This document shows positions 53,738 through 64,000 of a stretch of DNA of 64,000 bases, in pieces. The translations under genes and the position numbers were made by a program. The DNA lies in NCBI GenBank assembly GCA_016719535.1, contig JADJYX010000002.1, positions 105,025-169,024 on the forward strand, given 5' to 3'. The stretch comes from Rubrivivax sp. (GTDB taxonomy: Bacteria > Pseudomonadota > Gammaproteobacteria > Burkholderiales > Burkholderiaceae_C). Positions within the stretch are counted from its first letter, which is position 1, and each line of letters starts with the position of its first letter. Below the pieces are notes generated by a model. The model made no database searches, was not told the origin of the DNA, and saw only the letters and a program-made list of their open reading frames with translations.

Positions 53738-55786
53738 TCAGTCCGTTACCACCTCGACGAGGCAGTCGTAGAACGAGGGCGCGCGGCCGATGTCGGTGAG
53801 GCGCTGGTGCGTCAGTTCGTTGACATTGGTGCCGTCCAGCCCGAATTTGCGCCACCACACGCCCAGGCCGTTGACCACGCCCGGCCGCGCGCGCGCGCTC
53901 ACCTCGGCCTTGCAGCGGTAGCGGCCGCGGTCGTTGAAGACCGTCACCACCTGGCCGCTGGTGATGCCGCGTGCGGCGGCATCGTCGGCGTGGATCTCGA
54001 CGACCGGTTCGCCCTCGATGGCGCGCAGGCTCTTCACGTTGACGAAGGTGGAATTGAGGAAATGCCGCGCCGGCGGCGAGATCATCGCCAGCGGGTAGCG
54101 CGCGGCCAGGTCCGGCGCGGCCTCGGCGCATTCGTGGTTGGGCACGAAGTCGGGCACGCCCAGGCCCGGCGCGTCGACGATGGCCTGCCGCTGGGCGTGT
54201 GGAAGCCGCCCCTCGGCAAACGGCGCCTCGGGGATGCGCAGCTTGACCCAGCCGCGCTGGCGCAGGGTGTCGAAATCCGCCACCTCGGGGTGGATGGCCA
54301 AACGGGCCAGCGCCTCGTCGCTGTCGGCGAAGCAGGGCTCTTCGAAGCCCATGCGCGCGGCCAGTGCGCGGAAGATGGCCGCATTCGACCGCGCCTGGCC
54401 CAGCGGCGGCACCGCCGGTTCGTTCACCAGCACATAGGTGTGGCCGTAGGTGGTGTGCACGTCCCAGTGCTCGAGCTGCGTGGTGGCGGGCAGCACATAG
54501 TCGGCATGGTCGGCGGTATCGGTGAGGAAATGCTCCAGCACGACGGTGAAGAGATCCTCGCGCGCGAAGCCGGCCACCACCTGGCGGCTGTCGGGCGCCA
54601 CCGCCACCGGGTTGCTGTTGTAGACGACCAGCGCCTCGATCTTCGGCCCGAAGGCGGGCGAGGCCTCGCGCTGCAGGTCGTCGCCGATGGTCACCATATT
54701 GATGGTGCGCGGGTTGCGGCCGGCCAGCAGGTCGGGGCGCTGCAGGCCCACATCGTTGCGCGCGTGCTTGAACCAGCCGGAACTCGACAGCAGCAAGCCG
54801 CCGGCGCGGTGCCGCCAGGCGCCGGTCAGGCAGGGCAGCAGCGCCACCAGGCGCACGGCATTGCCGCCGCCATGCGCACGCTGCATGCCGTAGTTCAGGC
54901 GGATGGCGGCCGGCTGCGTGCTGCCGTAGTCGCGCGCCAGCTGCCGCACCTCGTCGGCCGTGATGCCGCAGGCGGCGGCGGTGCGCTCGGGCGTCCACGG
55001 CAGCGCGCGTTCGCGCAGCGCCGGCCAGCCGTCGACATGGCGGTCGATGTAGTCGTGGTCGAGCCAGTCGTTCGCAATCAGCTCGTGCATCAGGCCCAGC
55101 GCCAGTGCGCCGTCGGTGCCGGGGCGCAGCGCGATGTGCTGGTGGCACTTCTCGGCCGTCTCGCTGCGGCGCGGGTCGATGCACACCAGCTTGGCGCCGG
55201 CGCGCTTGGCCTGCTGCGCGAAGGTCCAGAAGTGCAGGTTGGAGGTGATCGAGTTGCTGCCCCAGATGAGGATCAGCTTCGATTCGGCGAAATGCTCGAC
55301 ATGCATGCCGATCTTGCCGCCGTAGGTGGCGGCCAGCGCCTCGCCGCCGGCATTGGCGCAGATGGTGCGGTCCAGCCGCGACGCGCCCAGCCGGTGGAAG
55401 AAGCGCATGGCCATCGATTCGCCCTGCACCAGGCCCATGGTGCCGGCATAGCTGTAGGGCAGGATGGCCTGCGGGTCGCGTGCGGCGATGGCCTTCAGCC
55501 GCGCGGCGATGTCGTCCAGCGCCGCGTTCCAGCTCACCGGCTCGAACTGGCCGGCGCCCTTGGGGCCGATGCGCCTGAGCGGTGTCAGCACGCGCTCGGG
55601 GTGGTAGGTGCGCTCGGGGTAGCGCGACACCTGGTGCACAGCGCGCCCTGGGTGGTGGGGTGGTCGGGGTCACCGGCCACGCGCACGACGCGGCCGCCTT
55701 CCACGCTGACCAGCAGCGCGCAGGTATCGGGGCAGTCGTGCGGGGCAGGCGCCGCGCACGCTGCGGGACGGGGCGGTCGGACTCAT
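53738..55786 (-). pseudogene. molybdopterin-dependent oxidoreductase, N-terminal frameshifts
   Basis: Large Mo-bisPGD oxidoreductase of about 680 aa. Most of it is one open frame (55639 down to 53738): ILPYSYAGTMGLVQGESMAM, RTICANAGGEALAATYG (candidate Mo-ligand region), LILIWGSNSITSNLHFW, VVYNSNPVAVAPDSRQV, DYVLPATTQLEHWD and the C-terminal molydop-binding domain ending FYDCLVEVV. The [4Fe-4S] Cys cluster is recoverable only by repairing shifts at about 55745 and 55640 (ACPHDCPDTCALLVSVEGGR). Donor and acceptor are unknown; no membrane or haem partner is adjacent. Confidence 0.8.
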
Positions 55787-55890
55787 CGCAGAACTATGGC
55801 ACAGGCGCCGGTCCCTTGGGCCTGCGCGGGCAGGGGCTCGGCGGCAGCCGTAAACTGGCTGCACCGCTTGAACGAGAGTGCAGGACAGCC

Positions 55891-57083
55891 ATGCGCATGA
55901 TCGAATCCATCCTCGCCGACGCCGCCGCCATCACCGCGATGCGCCGCGACATCCACGCCCATCCCGGAGCTCTGCTTCGAGGAGACCCGCACCGCCGACC
56001 TGATTGCCAAGGCGCTGACGGACTGGGGCATCCCGGTGCACCGCGGGCTGGGCAAGACCGGCGTGGTGGGCATCGTCAAGAACGGCACGTCCAATCGTGC
56101 GGTAGGCCTGCGCGCCGACATCGACGCGCTGCCGATGACCGAGCACAACCACTTTCCGCACCGCAGCCAGCACCACGGCAAGATGCACGCCTGCGGCCAC
56201 GACGGCCACACCGCGATGCTGCTGGCCGCGGCCAAGCACCTGGCCCGGCACCGCAACTTCGACGGCACCGTCTACCTGATCTTCCAGCCGGCCGAGGAAG
56301 GCGGGCGGCGCGCGCGAGATGATCGAGGACGGCCTGTTCGAACGCTTCCCGATGGACGCCATCTTCGGCATGCACAACTGGCCGGGCATGCAGGTCGGGC
56401 AATTCGCGCTGACGCCCGGACCGATGATGGCCAGCTCCAACGAATTCAGGATCACCATTCACGGCAAGGGCGCGCACGCCGCGCTGCCGCACAACGGCGT
56501 CGATCCGGTGCCGGTGGCCTGCCAGCTGGTGCAGGCCCTGCAGACCATCGTCACGCGCAACAAGCGCCCGATCGACACCGCGGTGATCTCGGTGACCATG
56601 ATCCATGCCGGCGAGGCCACCAACGTCATCCCCGACAGCTGCACGATCCAGGGCACGGTGCGCACCTTCAGCACCGAGGTGCTGGACCTCATCCAGCGCC
56701 GCATGCAGGTGCTGGCCGAGCAGACCTGCGCCGCGTTCGAGCGCGCGCTGCGAATTCGAGTTCCACCGCAACTACCCGCCCACCGTCAACCACGCGGCCG
56801 AGACCGAGTTTGCGAAGCAGGTGCTGGGCGAGGTGGTGGGCGCCGACAACGTGCTGCCCTACGAGCCGACCATGGGCTCGGAGGATTTCAGCTATTTCCT
56901 GCAGGCCAAGCGCGGTTGCTATTTCGTCATCGGCAACGGCGACGGCAGCCACCGCACGATGGGCCATGGCGAGGGCCCGTGCATGCTGCACAACCCCAAC
57001 TACGACTTCAATGACGAGCTGATTCCGCTCGGTGCCACCGCCTGGTGCGCATCGCCGAGCAGTGGCTGGCCAGCGCCCGCTGA
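55891..57083 (+). pseudogene. M20 family amidohydrolase (hippurate hydrolase-like), frameshifted
   Basis: About 397 aa after repair. Metal-binding and catalytic motifs are present in pieces: MRRDIHAHPEL, RADIDALPMTEHN, MHACGHDGHTAMLLAAAKHL, YLIFQPAEEGG, HNWPGMQVGQFALTPGPMMA, TIHGKGAHAALPHNGVDPV and GSEDFSYFLQAKRGCYFVIG. Shifts lie near 55965, 56305, 56752 and 57045. The family hydrolyses N-acyl amino acids with two zinc or manganese ions. The DUF2817 gene starts 8 bp after its stop. Confidence 0.82.
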
Positions 57084-57090
57084 GGCCGCG

Positions 57091-58179
57091 ATGAGCGACG
57101 CCATCGTCGACGGCTTTTGCGCAAGCTATGCCGAGGCACGCGGCAAGTTCGGGGCCGCGGCCGAGGCCGCCGACCTGGACGTGCACGCCCACCGCCACCC
57201 GCTGGTGGGGCGCGACGGCGAGGAACTGGCCGTCGACGTGGCGCGCCTGGGCGCGGCCGATGCGCAGCGGCTGCTGATCGTCAGCAGCGGCTGCCATGGG
57301 CTGGAGGGCTTCTGCGGCTCGGGCATCCAGGTGGCGCTGCTGCACGATGCGGGCTTCCGTCAACGGGCTGCAGATGCCGGCGTGGCGGTGCTGTTCGTGC
57401 ATGCGCTCAACCCCTGGGGCTTTTCCTGGCTGCGGCGCACGACACAGGAAAATATCGATCTCAATCGCAACTTCGTCGATTTCCACCAACCGCTGCCGGT
57501 CAACGAAGGTTATGCGGAACTGGCCCGGGCGCTGGTGCCGGCCCACTGGCCGCCGCCGCCGGCAGCCGAGCAGGCGATTGCCGACTTCATCGCCAGGCAC
57601 GGCATGAAGGCCTACCAGACCGCCGTCAGCAGCGGCCAGCACGACGACCCCGAGGCCTGTTCTACGCCGGCCGCAGCCCGAGCTGGAGCCACGTCACCTG
57701 GCGCCACGTGCTGCAGGACCACGCCCGCCGCTGCGCACGGCTGGCCTGGATCGACCTGCACACCGGCCTGGGGCCCAGCGGCCACGGCGAGCGCATCTTC
57801 AGCGCCCGCGACGATGCTGCGACGCTGCGCGCGCGCCCGCGCCTGGTAGGGGCCGGCGGTGACCTCGATCTACGACGGCTCGTCGACCTCGGCGCGGCTC
57901 GCGGGCATGGCCTTCGAGGCCGTCTACGGCGAATGCGCGCAGGCCGAATACACCGGCATCGCGCTCGAATACGGCACGCTGCCGCTGGCCGACGTGATGC
58001 AGGCGCTGCGTGCCGACCAGTGGCTGGAAAACCACCCCGAGGCCCCGGCCGCCCAGCGCGCCGCCATCAAGCGCGCCACGCGCGATGCCTTCTACACCGA
58101 CACCCCCGCGTGGAAGCGGCAGGTCGTCGCGCAGGCGCCCGAAGCCGCGCTGCAGGCGCTGGCCAGGCTGGCGGGCTGA
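57091..58179 (+). pseudogene. DUF2817 / M14-like metallopeptidase family protein, frameshifted
   Basis: About 360 aa after repair. Motifs: LLIVSSGCHGLEGFCGSGIQ (zinc ligand region, HxxE), HALNPWGFSWLRRTTQENID, NRNFVDF, then WIDLHTGLGPSGHGERIF and IALEYGTLPLADVMQALRAD, consistent with the M14/AspA-like DUF2817 fold. Shifts near 57655 and 57840. It follows the amidohydrolase closely and may share its operon. Function of the family is not established. Confidence 0.75.
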
Positions 58180-58203
58180 CGGGCTCGGGCTGACGTCGCG
58201 GGC

Positions 58204-59214
58204 ATGGATTCGCTGACCCAGATCGCGCTCGGCGCGGCGGTCGGCGTGGCGGTGATGCGCCGCCGCACCGCCGTCTGGAAGGCGGCCGCCTGGAGCGCGG
58301 TGGCCGGCACCCTGCCCGACCTGGACGTGGTCATCGACCATGGCGACCCCATCCTCGACATGGTGCTGCACCGGGCCGAGACGCATGCGCTGTTCTGGCT
58401 GACGCTGTTCTCGCTGCCCTTCGCGGCGCTGGTCGCGCGGCTGCATGGCGAATGGGCGCAGTGGCGGCGCTGGTGGCTGGCGCTGTGGCTGGTGCTGGTC
58501 ACGCACCCGCTGCTGGATGCGCTGACGGTCTACGGCACGCAGCTCGCGCTGCCCTTCAGCAACCACCCCTTCGGCCTGGGCAGCGTCTTCATCATCGACC
58601 CGCTGGTCACGGTGCCCTGGGCTGTCGGTACCGCGTGGGCGCTGGCGGCGCGCGGCAGCGCCGTGGGCCTGCGCGCCAATGCCGTCGGGCTGGCGCTGGG
58701 CTGCGCCTACCTCGCCTTCGGCTTCGGCGCGCAGCAGCATGTGCGGCAGCAGGCCATCGCGTCGCTGCAGGCGCAAGGCGTGCAGGCCGAGCGCGTGCTG
58801 GTCACGCCGGCGGCCTTCAGCACGCTGCTGTGGCGCGTGGTCGCGGTCGGCGGCGACCACTACCACGAGGGCTACCACTCGCTGCGGGATGCGCCGGGGC
58901 CGATGCGATTCGACCGTTTCGACCGTGGCGCCGCGCTCGCTGCCGAACTCGCCGGCCACGACGGCGTGCAGCGCATCCGCGCCTTCAGCCACGGCTTCTA
59001 CAAGCTGCACGAGGAAGCGGGCCTGGTGCGCATCAGCGACCTTCGCATGGGCGCCGAGCCGAACTACACCTTCAGCTTTGCCGTGGCGCGGCGCGCCAGC
59101 CCGCTGCAGCTGCTGCCGGTGGCGCAGTCGGCCGGCCAGCGCCCCGATGTGCAGCGCGCACTGCCCTGGTGGTGGCAGCGGCTGTGGGGCCAGCCGCTGC
59201 CGCCGCCGCGCTGA
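58204..59214 (+). CDS. metal-dependent hydrolase, YdjM/DUF457 family membrane protein
   Basis: 336 aa, intact. It starts MDSLTQIALGAAVGVAVM and has WSAVAGTLPDLDVVIDHGDP, LDMVLHRAETHALFWLTLFS and LVTHPLLDALTVYGTQ, the His/Asp pattern of this family, with about five membrane helices in the first 190 residues. The C-terminal 140 residues are soluble (LWRVVAVGGDHYHEGYHSLR). The role is unknown; E. coli YdjM is a LexA-regulated relative. It is the second clearly intact gene in the last 16 kb. Confidence 0.85.
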   Translation: MDSLTQIALGAAVGVAVMRRRTAVWKAAAWSAVAGTLPDLDVVIDHGDPILDMVLHRAETHALFWLTLFSLPFAALVARLHGEWAQWRRWWLALWLVLVTHPLLDALTVYGTQLALPFSNHPFGLGSVFIIDPLVTVPWAVGTAWALAARGSAVGLRANAVGLALGCAYLAFGFGAQQHVRQQAIASLQAQGVQAERVLVTPAAFSTLLWRVVAVGGDHYHEGYHSLRDAPGPMRFDRFDRGAALAAELAGHDGVQRIRAFSHGFYKLHEEAGLVRISDLRMGAEPNYTFSFAVARRASPLQLLPVAQSAGQRPDVQRALPWWWQRLWGQPLPPPR

Positions 59215-59257
59215 CGCGGCGACCCCGGCCGACCTGACCATCGCCTGCGCCATGCAG

Positions 59258-61781
59258 TCAGGCGCGCAGGCCGGCCTGTCCGGTCACGGCCTCGCCCGCC
59301 AGCAAGTCGCTCACCTGGTCCGCGCCCATCGGCCGCGCCAACAGATAGCCCTGCCCCCTCGTGCACGCCGAGATCACGCAGCATCGCCAGCTGCTCCGGC
59401 CGTCTCGACGCCTTCGGCGATCACCTTGTGCCCCAGCGTCCGACCCAGCGTCAGCATCGCGCACGATCTCCAGGTTCTGCCGGCTCTCGTGCATGGCCGA
59501 CACGAACGAGCGGTCGATCTTCCAGGCTGTCGATGGGCAGCTGGCCCAAGTACGACAGTGACGAGTAGCCAGTGCCGAAGTCGTCGATCGAGAACCGCAC
59601 CCCGCTGGCCTTCAGGCGGGCCATGGTGCGCAGGGCGACATCCAGCCGGCCCATCAGCATGGTCTCGGTCAGCTCCAGCGTCAGGCTTCCCGGCGTGGCC
59701 CGGTGGCGCTGCAGCACCTGCTCGACATGGGGCGCCAGGCTGCTGCGGGTAAGGTCACGGCCGCAGATGTTGACGTGCATGCCCAGGTGCTGCCGGTCCG
59801 GCCGGCCCTGCTTCCAGCGCGCCAGCTGGTCCATCGCGTGGTCGATGATCCAGTCGGTCAGCGCCTCGATATGGCCCGATTCCTCGGCCAGCGCGATGAA
59901 GACGCCCGGGCTGATGGGACCGCGCTGCGGATGCACCCAGCGCGCGAGGGCCTCGAAACCGCTGAGCCGGTGGGGCTCGAGCCGGTAGATCGGCTGGAAG
60001 TGCACGCTCAGCTGTCCCTCGCCGATGGCGCGCCGCAGGTCGGCTTCGAGCGCCAGCTTCTCGGCCACCTTGCGGTGCATGGCGCTGTCGAAGCGCACCA
60101 CGCGGCCGCGGCCCGCCGACTTGGCCTCGTACATCGCCAGGTCGGCGTCACGCGCGATCTCTTCGGCCGTTCGGTAGCCGAGGTCGCTGAAGGTGATGCC
60201 GACGCTCACGCCCGCGATGACCTCGGTACCCAGCAGGACGGTCGGTCGGCTCAGCTCGTCGATCACACGATCGGCCAGTTGCAGGGCGATGTCCGGGTCG
60301 CCCACCGACTCGACCAGGACCGCGAACTCGTCGCCGCCCAGGCGCGCCACCAGGTCGACAGGACGCAGGCTGCTGCGCAGCCTGGCCGCGACTTCGCGCA
60401 GCAGCTCGTTGCCGGCGCCGTGGCCGGGGCTGTCGTTGACGCGCTCGAAACGGTCGAGGTCAAGGTAGGCACGGCGAACCGCTGCCCGGGGTCGAGGCGG
60501 GTTCTCTCCACCGCGGCCTCGAGCCTTTCGTGAAAGCAGTGGCGGTTGGCCAGGCCGGTCAGGTCGTCGTGATGGGCGATGGTTGAGGCGGCTCTCCGCC
60601 ACGTGGCGCGACGTGATGTCGTGCAAGCTGGTAGATCAGGCAGGGGCCGCCACCCTCCGGGTCCTCGTACTGGCTGCGGTGAACGGCCCCCAGACGGGCT
60701 GGCCGTCGCCTGACGCGCCTGCACCTCCATCGCGAAGGCATCGTCGTGCGAGACCCGCGCGGCCCGGGCGCGACGCTGCATCATCGGCGCGTCGGCGGTG
60801 TCCAGCAGCATGTCGAAGGGCATGCCGGGCACGGCGCCCGGCTCCAGCTTCAGCAGCGCGCACAGCGCGTCGTTGGCCTGCAGCACGCGGCCGTCCGGCT
60901 TGACGACGACCATGCCGATGGCTGCATGGCTGAACGCCGCGGCAAAGCGCTGGTGGCTGAGCGCGGCCGCGTGTTGCGCCTGCGCCAGCTGGGCCTCCTG
61001 GCGCAGGCGTTCGGCTTCCTGCCGCTGCACGGCGATGCGCATGCTGGCAACCACATGATGGCGATCGCCGACGGGGCCGAGACCACGAGCGGGAGTGCGC
61101 CAAGCGCTGCGCCTGCAGATGGACGAAGACCGGCGATCAGCGCCGACGCCACGTAGATGGCCGCCATCCAGCTCGAATCGGCCAGCCATCGCAGGGGCTT
61201 CTGCAGTTCGCCGCGCTTGAGCGCCATCATGCTCGTCAGGGCAGCGGCGACGAGCGCAAAGGGCACCAGCGCCACCAGCCAGCGCCGCCACCGTTGCCGA
61301 CTCCGCACCAAGCCCGTGCCGGGCCAGCGCGGACCGGGCCGTCTCGAAGGCCCACGCGCAGACCGCCATCGCGGCCATCGACGCGGCCGGGGTGGCCAGG
61401 CGGCTGCTCAACCGCCGGGTGATGCGCAAGTGCCAGCCAGCGCGTCGACGCCGGACGCGAGCACGGCCGCCGCGGGCCGGGGTGGCGAGCACCCCGAAGA
61501 CGAAGACGTCGCCGATGCTCAGCCGAATGCGACGGGCGCGGCAGCTTGACCGACAGGCTGGAGGCCAGCGCCACCAGCCCCAGCGCCAGCGCCAAGGGCC
61601 AGACAGCCGTCTCGGGCATCGAGACCAGGTGCCATGCCGACCAGCCCAGTGCCGTGGCGCCGGCGGCGGTGATAGCCAGCCAGGCGGCACGCGCCAGCGC
61701 CGGATAGTCGAACAGGACCCGTCGTGCAAACGCCTGCCACGGTGAGGCGGCACGCGGTCCGGCGGTCAGCATCTTGGGCAT
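59258..61781 (-). pseudogene. membrane-anchored PAS-GGDEF-EAL c-di-GMP protein, heavily frameshifted
   Basis: Domains in order, from several frames: hydrophobic N-terminal sensor region (about 61780-61050), a PAS domain (HAAIGMVVVKPDGRVLQAND), GGDEF (HHDDLTGLANRHCF, RLGGDEFAVLVESVGD, MYEAKSAGRGRVV) and EAL (LSVHFQPIYRLEPHRLSGFE, then LTLELTETMLMGRLD, DDFGTGYSSLSYLGQLPID), ending LARPMGADQVSDLLAGEAVT. Both catalytic motifs are intact (GGDEF; EAL as FEALARW), so the repaired protein could make and degrade c-di-GMP. At least six shifts are present, densest at 59350-59550 and 60480-61700. Confidence 0.75.
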
Positions 61782-61920
61782 CAGGGGGGCATCCGGGCGC
61801 CAGGTCGTGCATGGCTGCCCGGCGCAGCGCGGCTGGGTCGACCCGCTGGACATCGACCATCGGGCGCTCACCGGGCAGCGGGCCCCGACGAATCGCGCGC
61901 CGGCCGGGACTTCTTGCCGT

Positions 61921-62541
61921 TCAGCGCGCCGAACCCAGCACCATCGTCCAGTAGCTGCGGTAAGGTATTGCCGGCACCGCCGCTGACGCAGCCAGGCCGA
62001 TGTCGCGAAAGCCGGCGCGCATGAGGTTGGCGCAATGGCCGGAGGCCAGCCAGCCGGCCACCACCACCGCCACCGTGGGCTGGCCGGCGGCGATATTCTC
62101 GCCCCAGGACTGCCAGACATAACCCCCGCCGCGGTGGCGCGCTGGCCGGCATTGCTGCCGTTGGAGCCGGTGTGGCTGAAGAAGTTGAGCGCCACCATGT
62201 CGTCACTGTGCACCAGCGCGGCCACCGTCAGCTGGGCATTCCAACTCAGCGGGGCGGCAGGCGGAAAGCTGCCCTTCGCTTTGCCGCACGAGGGCACCGG
62301 CGGCGCGATGGACGTTGACCAGGACCATCGCCTCGGCCTCGAAGTTGGCCAGGTTGCAGGTGGCGCGCGTGCCCGCGGTCAGCGGCGCCGGTGCCAGCGC
62401 AGGGCCGGTGCCGGCGTACCGCCTGTGGGCGGCGCGGGTGAGCCGGAGTCGTCACTGCCACCACCGCCGCCGCAACCGCTGGTGACGGACAAGGCGACGG
62501 GGGCGCCAGCAGGGCCGGGCGCGAGGGTTGTCGTGGTTCAT
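61921..62541 (-). pseudogene. CAP domain (SCP/PR1-like) lipoprotein, frameshifted
   Basis: A lipobox-like start can be rebuilt (LSVTSGCGGGGGSDDSGS), followed by a Pro/Ala linker and the CAP domain: LSWNAQLTVAALVHSDDMVA, LNFFSHTGSNGSNAGQRATA, then in another frame WGENIAAGQPTVAVVVAGWL and SGHCANLMRAGFRDIGLAAS, ending YWTMVLGSAR. The His/Glu set of CAP proteins is present. Several one-base shifts. Bacterial CAP proteins are extracytoplasmic; their function is mostly unknown. Confidence 0.68.
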
Positions 62542-62606
62542 GCGCGCCAGTATCAGCGCGCCCGCAGACCAGTGTTTCAGCTCGCCGCGTCCGGCCGTGC
62601 CGCCCG

Positions 62607-63267
62607 TCACCTTCGGCCCGCGTCCTGCACCGCTTGCTCACATTGCCGCCGCATCGACGTTGCAGCGCCTGCCAGCCGAGTCGGCGCGCCGCCTGCGTTG
62701 CCGGCATGGTCGTCGATGAAGAGCGTGCGCGCCGGGTCGAGGGCCACAGCGCTGCACCGCCAGCTCGAAGATGGCGTCGTGCGGCTGCATCAGCCCGACG
62801 CGGCCGGAGAAAGATGCCGTCGTCGAAATCGGCGATGAAGCGGTTCTCGCGCTCAGGTGGGCGGCATAGGGCAACGGCATGTTACGACAGGTAGAACAAC
62901 CGGTGCCCGGCGGACTTCAGCCCGACAGCAGCGCCACGGTGGCCGGCTGCGCCTGCGGAGTGCGGCGGGATGGCGTCGATGACGCGCCGCACCTGCGCCT
63001 TGGCGCGCCGATGCGCGCGGCGATGCGGCGCGCCAGCGCGGCCTCGTCAATGCGGCCGGTCGAAGCGCGCCCAGTCGCTGTCGGGCGTGAAGCTCCCGAA
63101 TCTGCGTCGCCGGGCGGCGGGCGCTGTATCGTCCGTCGGGGCCAGTTCGGCACCACCTGCTGCAGCAACTGCGGCGGCCGCCACTGGAAGAGCACGGCGC
63201 CGAAATCGAAGACGACCGATGCGGCCTGCAAAATCAGGCCCGCCCTAGAAACCCGGATCGGGCTCAT
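62607..63267 (-). pseudogene. HAD family hydrolase (YihX-like), frameshifted
   Basis: HAD motif I is VVFDFGAVLFQWRPPQLLQQ (nucleophile Asp in DFG). Then GRIDEAALARRIAARIGAP, LYAH-type YLSNMPLPYAAHL (motif II region), FSGRVGLMQPHDAIFELAVQ (motif III Lys replaced or lost in the shift region) and FIDDHAGN-like motif IV, ending EQAVQDAGRR. At least four shifts. The start is uncertain (ATG at 63267, 11 bp after pgi). Relatives dephosphorylate sugar phosphates, which would suit a place behind pgi. Confidence 0.65.
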
Positions 63268-63278
63268 CGCCGCAGACA

Positions 63279-64000
63279 CTACGGCAGCCCGGCGGTGGAC
63301 GCATCCAGCCCGCCGGCATCGCCACCAGCCGGGCGCGGCAGCAACAGTTTGACAGGGCTTTTGCCCAGCTCCCGCCCCACTGGTCGAAGCTGTTGATGCC
63401 CCACAGCGCGCCGCTGGTGAAGACGGTGCTCGTACAGCGCGATCAGCGCGCCCAGGCTGCGGCGTCAGCGCGTCCGGCACCAGCGTCGTGCTCGGCCGGT
63501 TGCCGGGAAAGCTGCGGTAGCGCGCCAACACCGCGCGGTCCAGCCCGGCGGTGGCGGGGCGCGCGCTCGGCTAACCGCGGCATCGGCGCTCTTGCCCAGC
63601 ATCAGCGCCTGTGACTGCGCCAGGCCATTGGCCAGCAACAGCGTGCAGGTCAGCGTAATAGCCGCCGGATGCCTGACGGATGTTACCGGCACCGCATCCG
63701 GTTCCCTGGTGGCATCTGGAAGAAGGCATGCTGGCCCAGGTGGTGCCAGGCTCGCCCCAGAACCACCGGGCTGGTGGCCAGCGGCAGCGCCTGCCCGTCG
63801 CGGTCGACGCGCTTGCCGTTGCTTTCCATCTCAGCTGCTGCGAATGGGCCGGCAGCCGCCTCAAGCCCTGACCGGTGGGGGCGCCACGCAGCGCGTGGGA
63901 AAGCCGGTGAAATTGCGGTACCAGACATCCAGCAGGCCGAGCTGCGGGGGCAGATTGGCTGCGCCGGCGCTACTCAGCTTAAAGTGGCGGTCCATCGCAT
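63279..64000 (-). pseudogene. pgi: glucose-6-phosphate isomerase, 3' part, frameshifted
   Basis: C-terminal half of phosphoglucose isomerase; the 5' part lies beyond the window. From the edge: AMDRHFKLSSAGANLPPQLG, LLDVWYRNFTGFPTRCVAP, LRRLPAHSQQ, EMESNGKRVDRDGQALPLAT, SPVVLGRAWHHLGQHAFFQM, then LLLANGLAQSQALMLGKSAD, FPGNRPSTTLVPDALTPQ and INSFDQWG, ending KLLLPRPAGGDAGGLDASTA. All are family signatures. At least five one-base shifts. Since pgi is normally a single conserved gene, decay here is less likely than sequence error. Confidence 0.82.

Overview
The window is high-GC, densely packed bacterial chromosome. Gene content and order (lolB-ispE-tRNA-Gln-prs-rplY-pth, hisCBHAF followed by rsmD-coaD-ferredoxin, recN-nadK facing hrcA, mutM and mutY) point to a betaproteobacterium of the order Burkholderiales, probably near the Rubrivivax/Leptothrix group. 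The genus is an inference from gene order and protein style; no database comparison was possible. Because GC3 is very high, long open frames occur antisense to almost every real gene, and these have been left out.

Layout. 0-2.8 kb: a three-gene ABC importer (the binding protein is cut by the window edge) followed by a decayed ureD. 2.8-10.5 kb: SPOR protein, biotin ligase, SET-domain methyltransferase, topoisomerase III, AEC permease, proA, LemA. 10.47-12.34 kb: a complete group II intron with a frameshifted maturase, inserted just behind the terminator of a cytochrome c gene. 12.4-17.2 kb: cytochrome c, a tiny flagellar-rod-like protein, ligAB with a divergent LysR regulator, an Old Yellow Enzyme reductase and a GDT1/TMEM165 transporter. 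17.2-23.7 kb: thioesterase, NDP-forming acyl-CoA ligase, a single-subunit 2-hydroxyacyl-CoA dehydratase/double-cubane-type protein, its ATPase activator and an AraC regulator. 23.7-29.8 kb: a VapBC module with a striking three-palindrome operator, overlapping hisC and followed by hisBHAF, rsmD, coaD and a ferredoxin. 29.7-38.3 kb: DUF4124 protein, pth, an astacin-like protease, rplY, prs, tRNA-Gln, ispE, lolB, a TPR protein, mutM. 38.4-47.8 kb: dynamin-like GTPase, mutY, LON-domain protein, rapZ, recN, nadK, hrcA, a SagB-type nitroreductase and a CAT-anticodon tRNA.

47.8-64 kb is different in quality. Recognisable genes (binding protein-rhodanese fusion, acuI, PHA-system protein, aminopeptidase, molybdopterin oxidoreductase, M20 amidohydrolase, DUF2817 protein, GGDEF/EAL protein, CAP lipoprotein, HAD hydrolase, 3' part of pgi) are each broken by several one-base shifts, while the protein sequence on either side of each shift stays conserved. 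Only the DUF1615 lipoprotein and the DUF457 membrane protein are clearly intact. This looks more like low-quality consensus near a contig end than like a cluster of true pseudogenes, but both readings are kept open.

The candidates most worth following are the DCCP/HgdB-like operon, the 16-bp-phased operator controlling vapBC-hisC, the terminator-targeted group II intron, the ureD remnant, the binding protein-rhodanese fusion and the astacin-like gene that splits rplY from pth.
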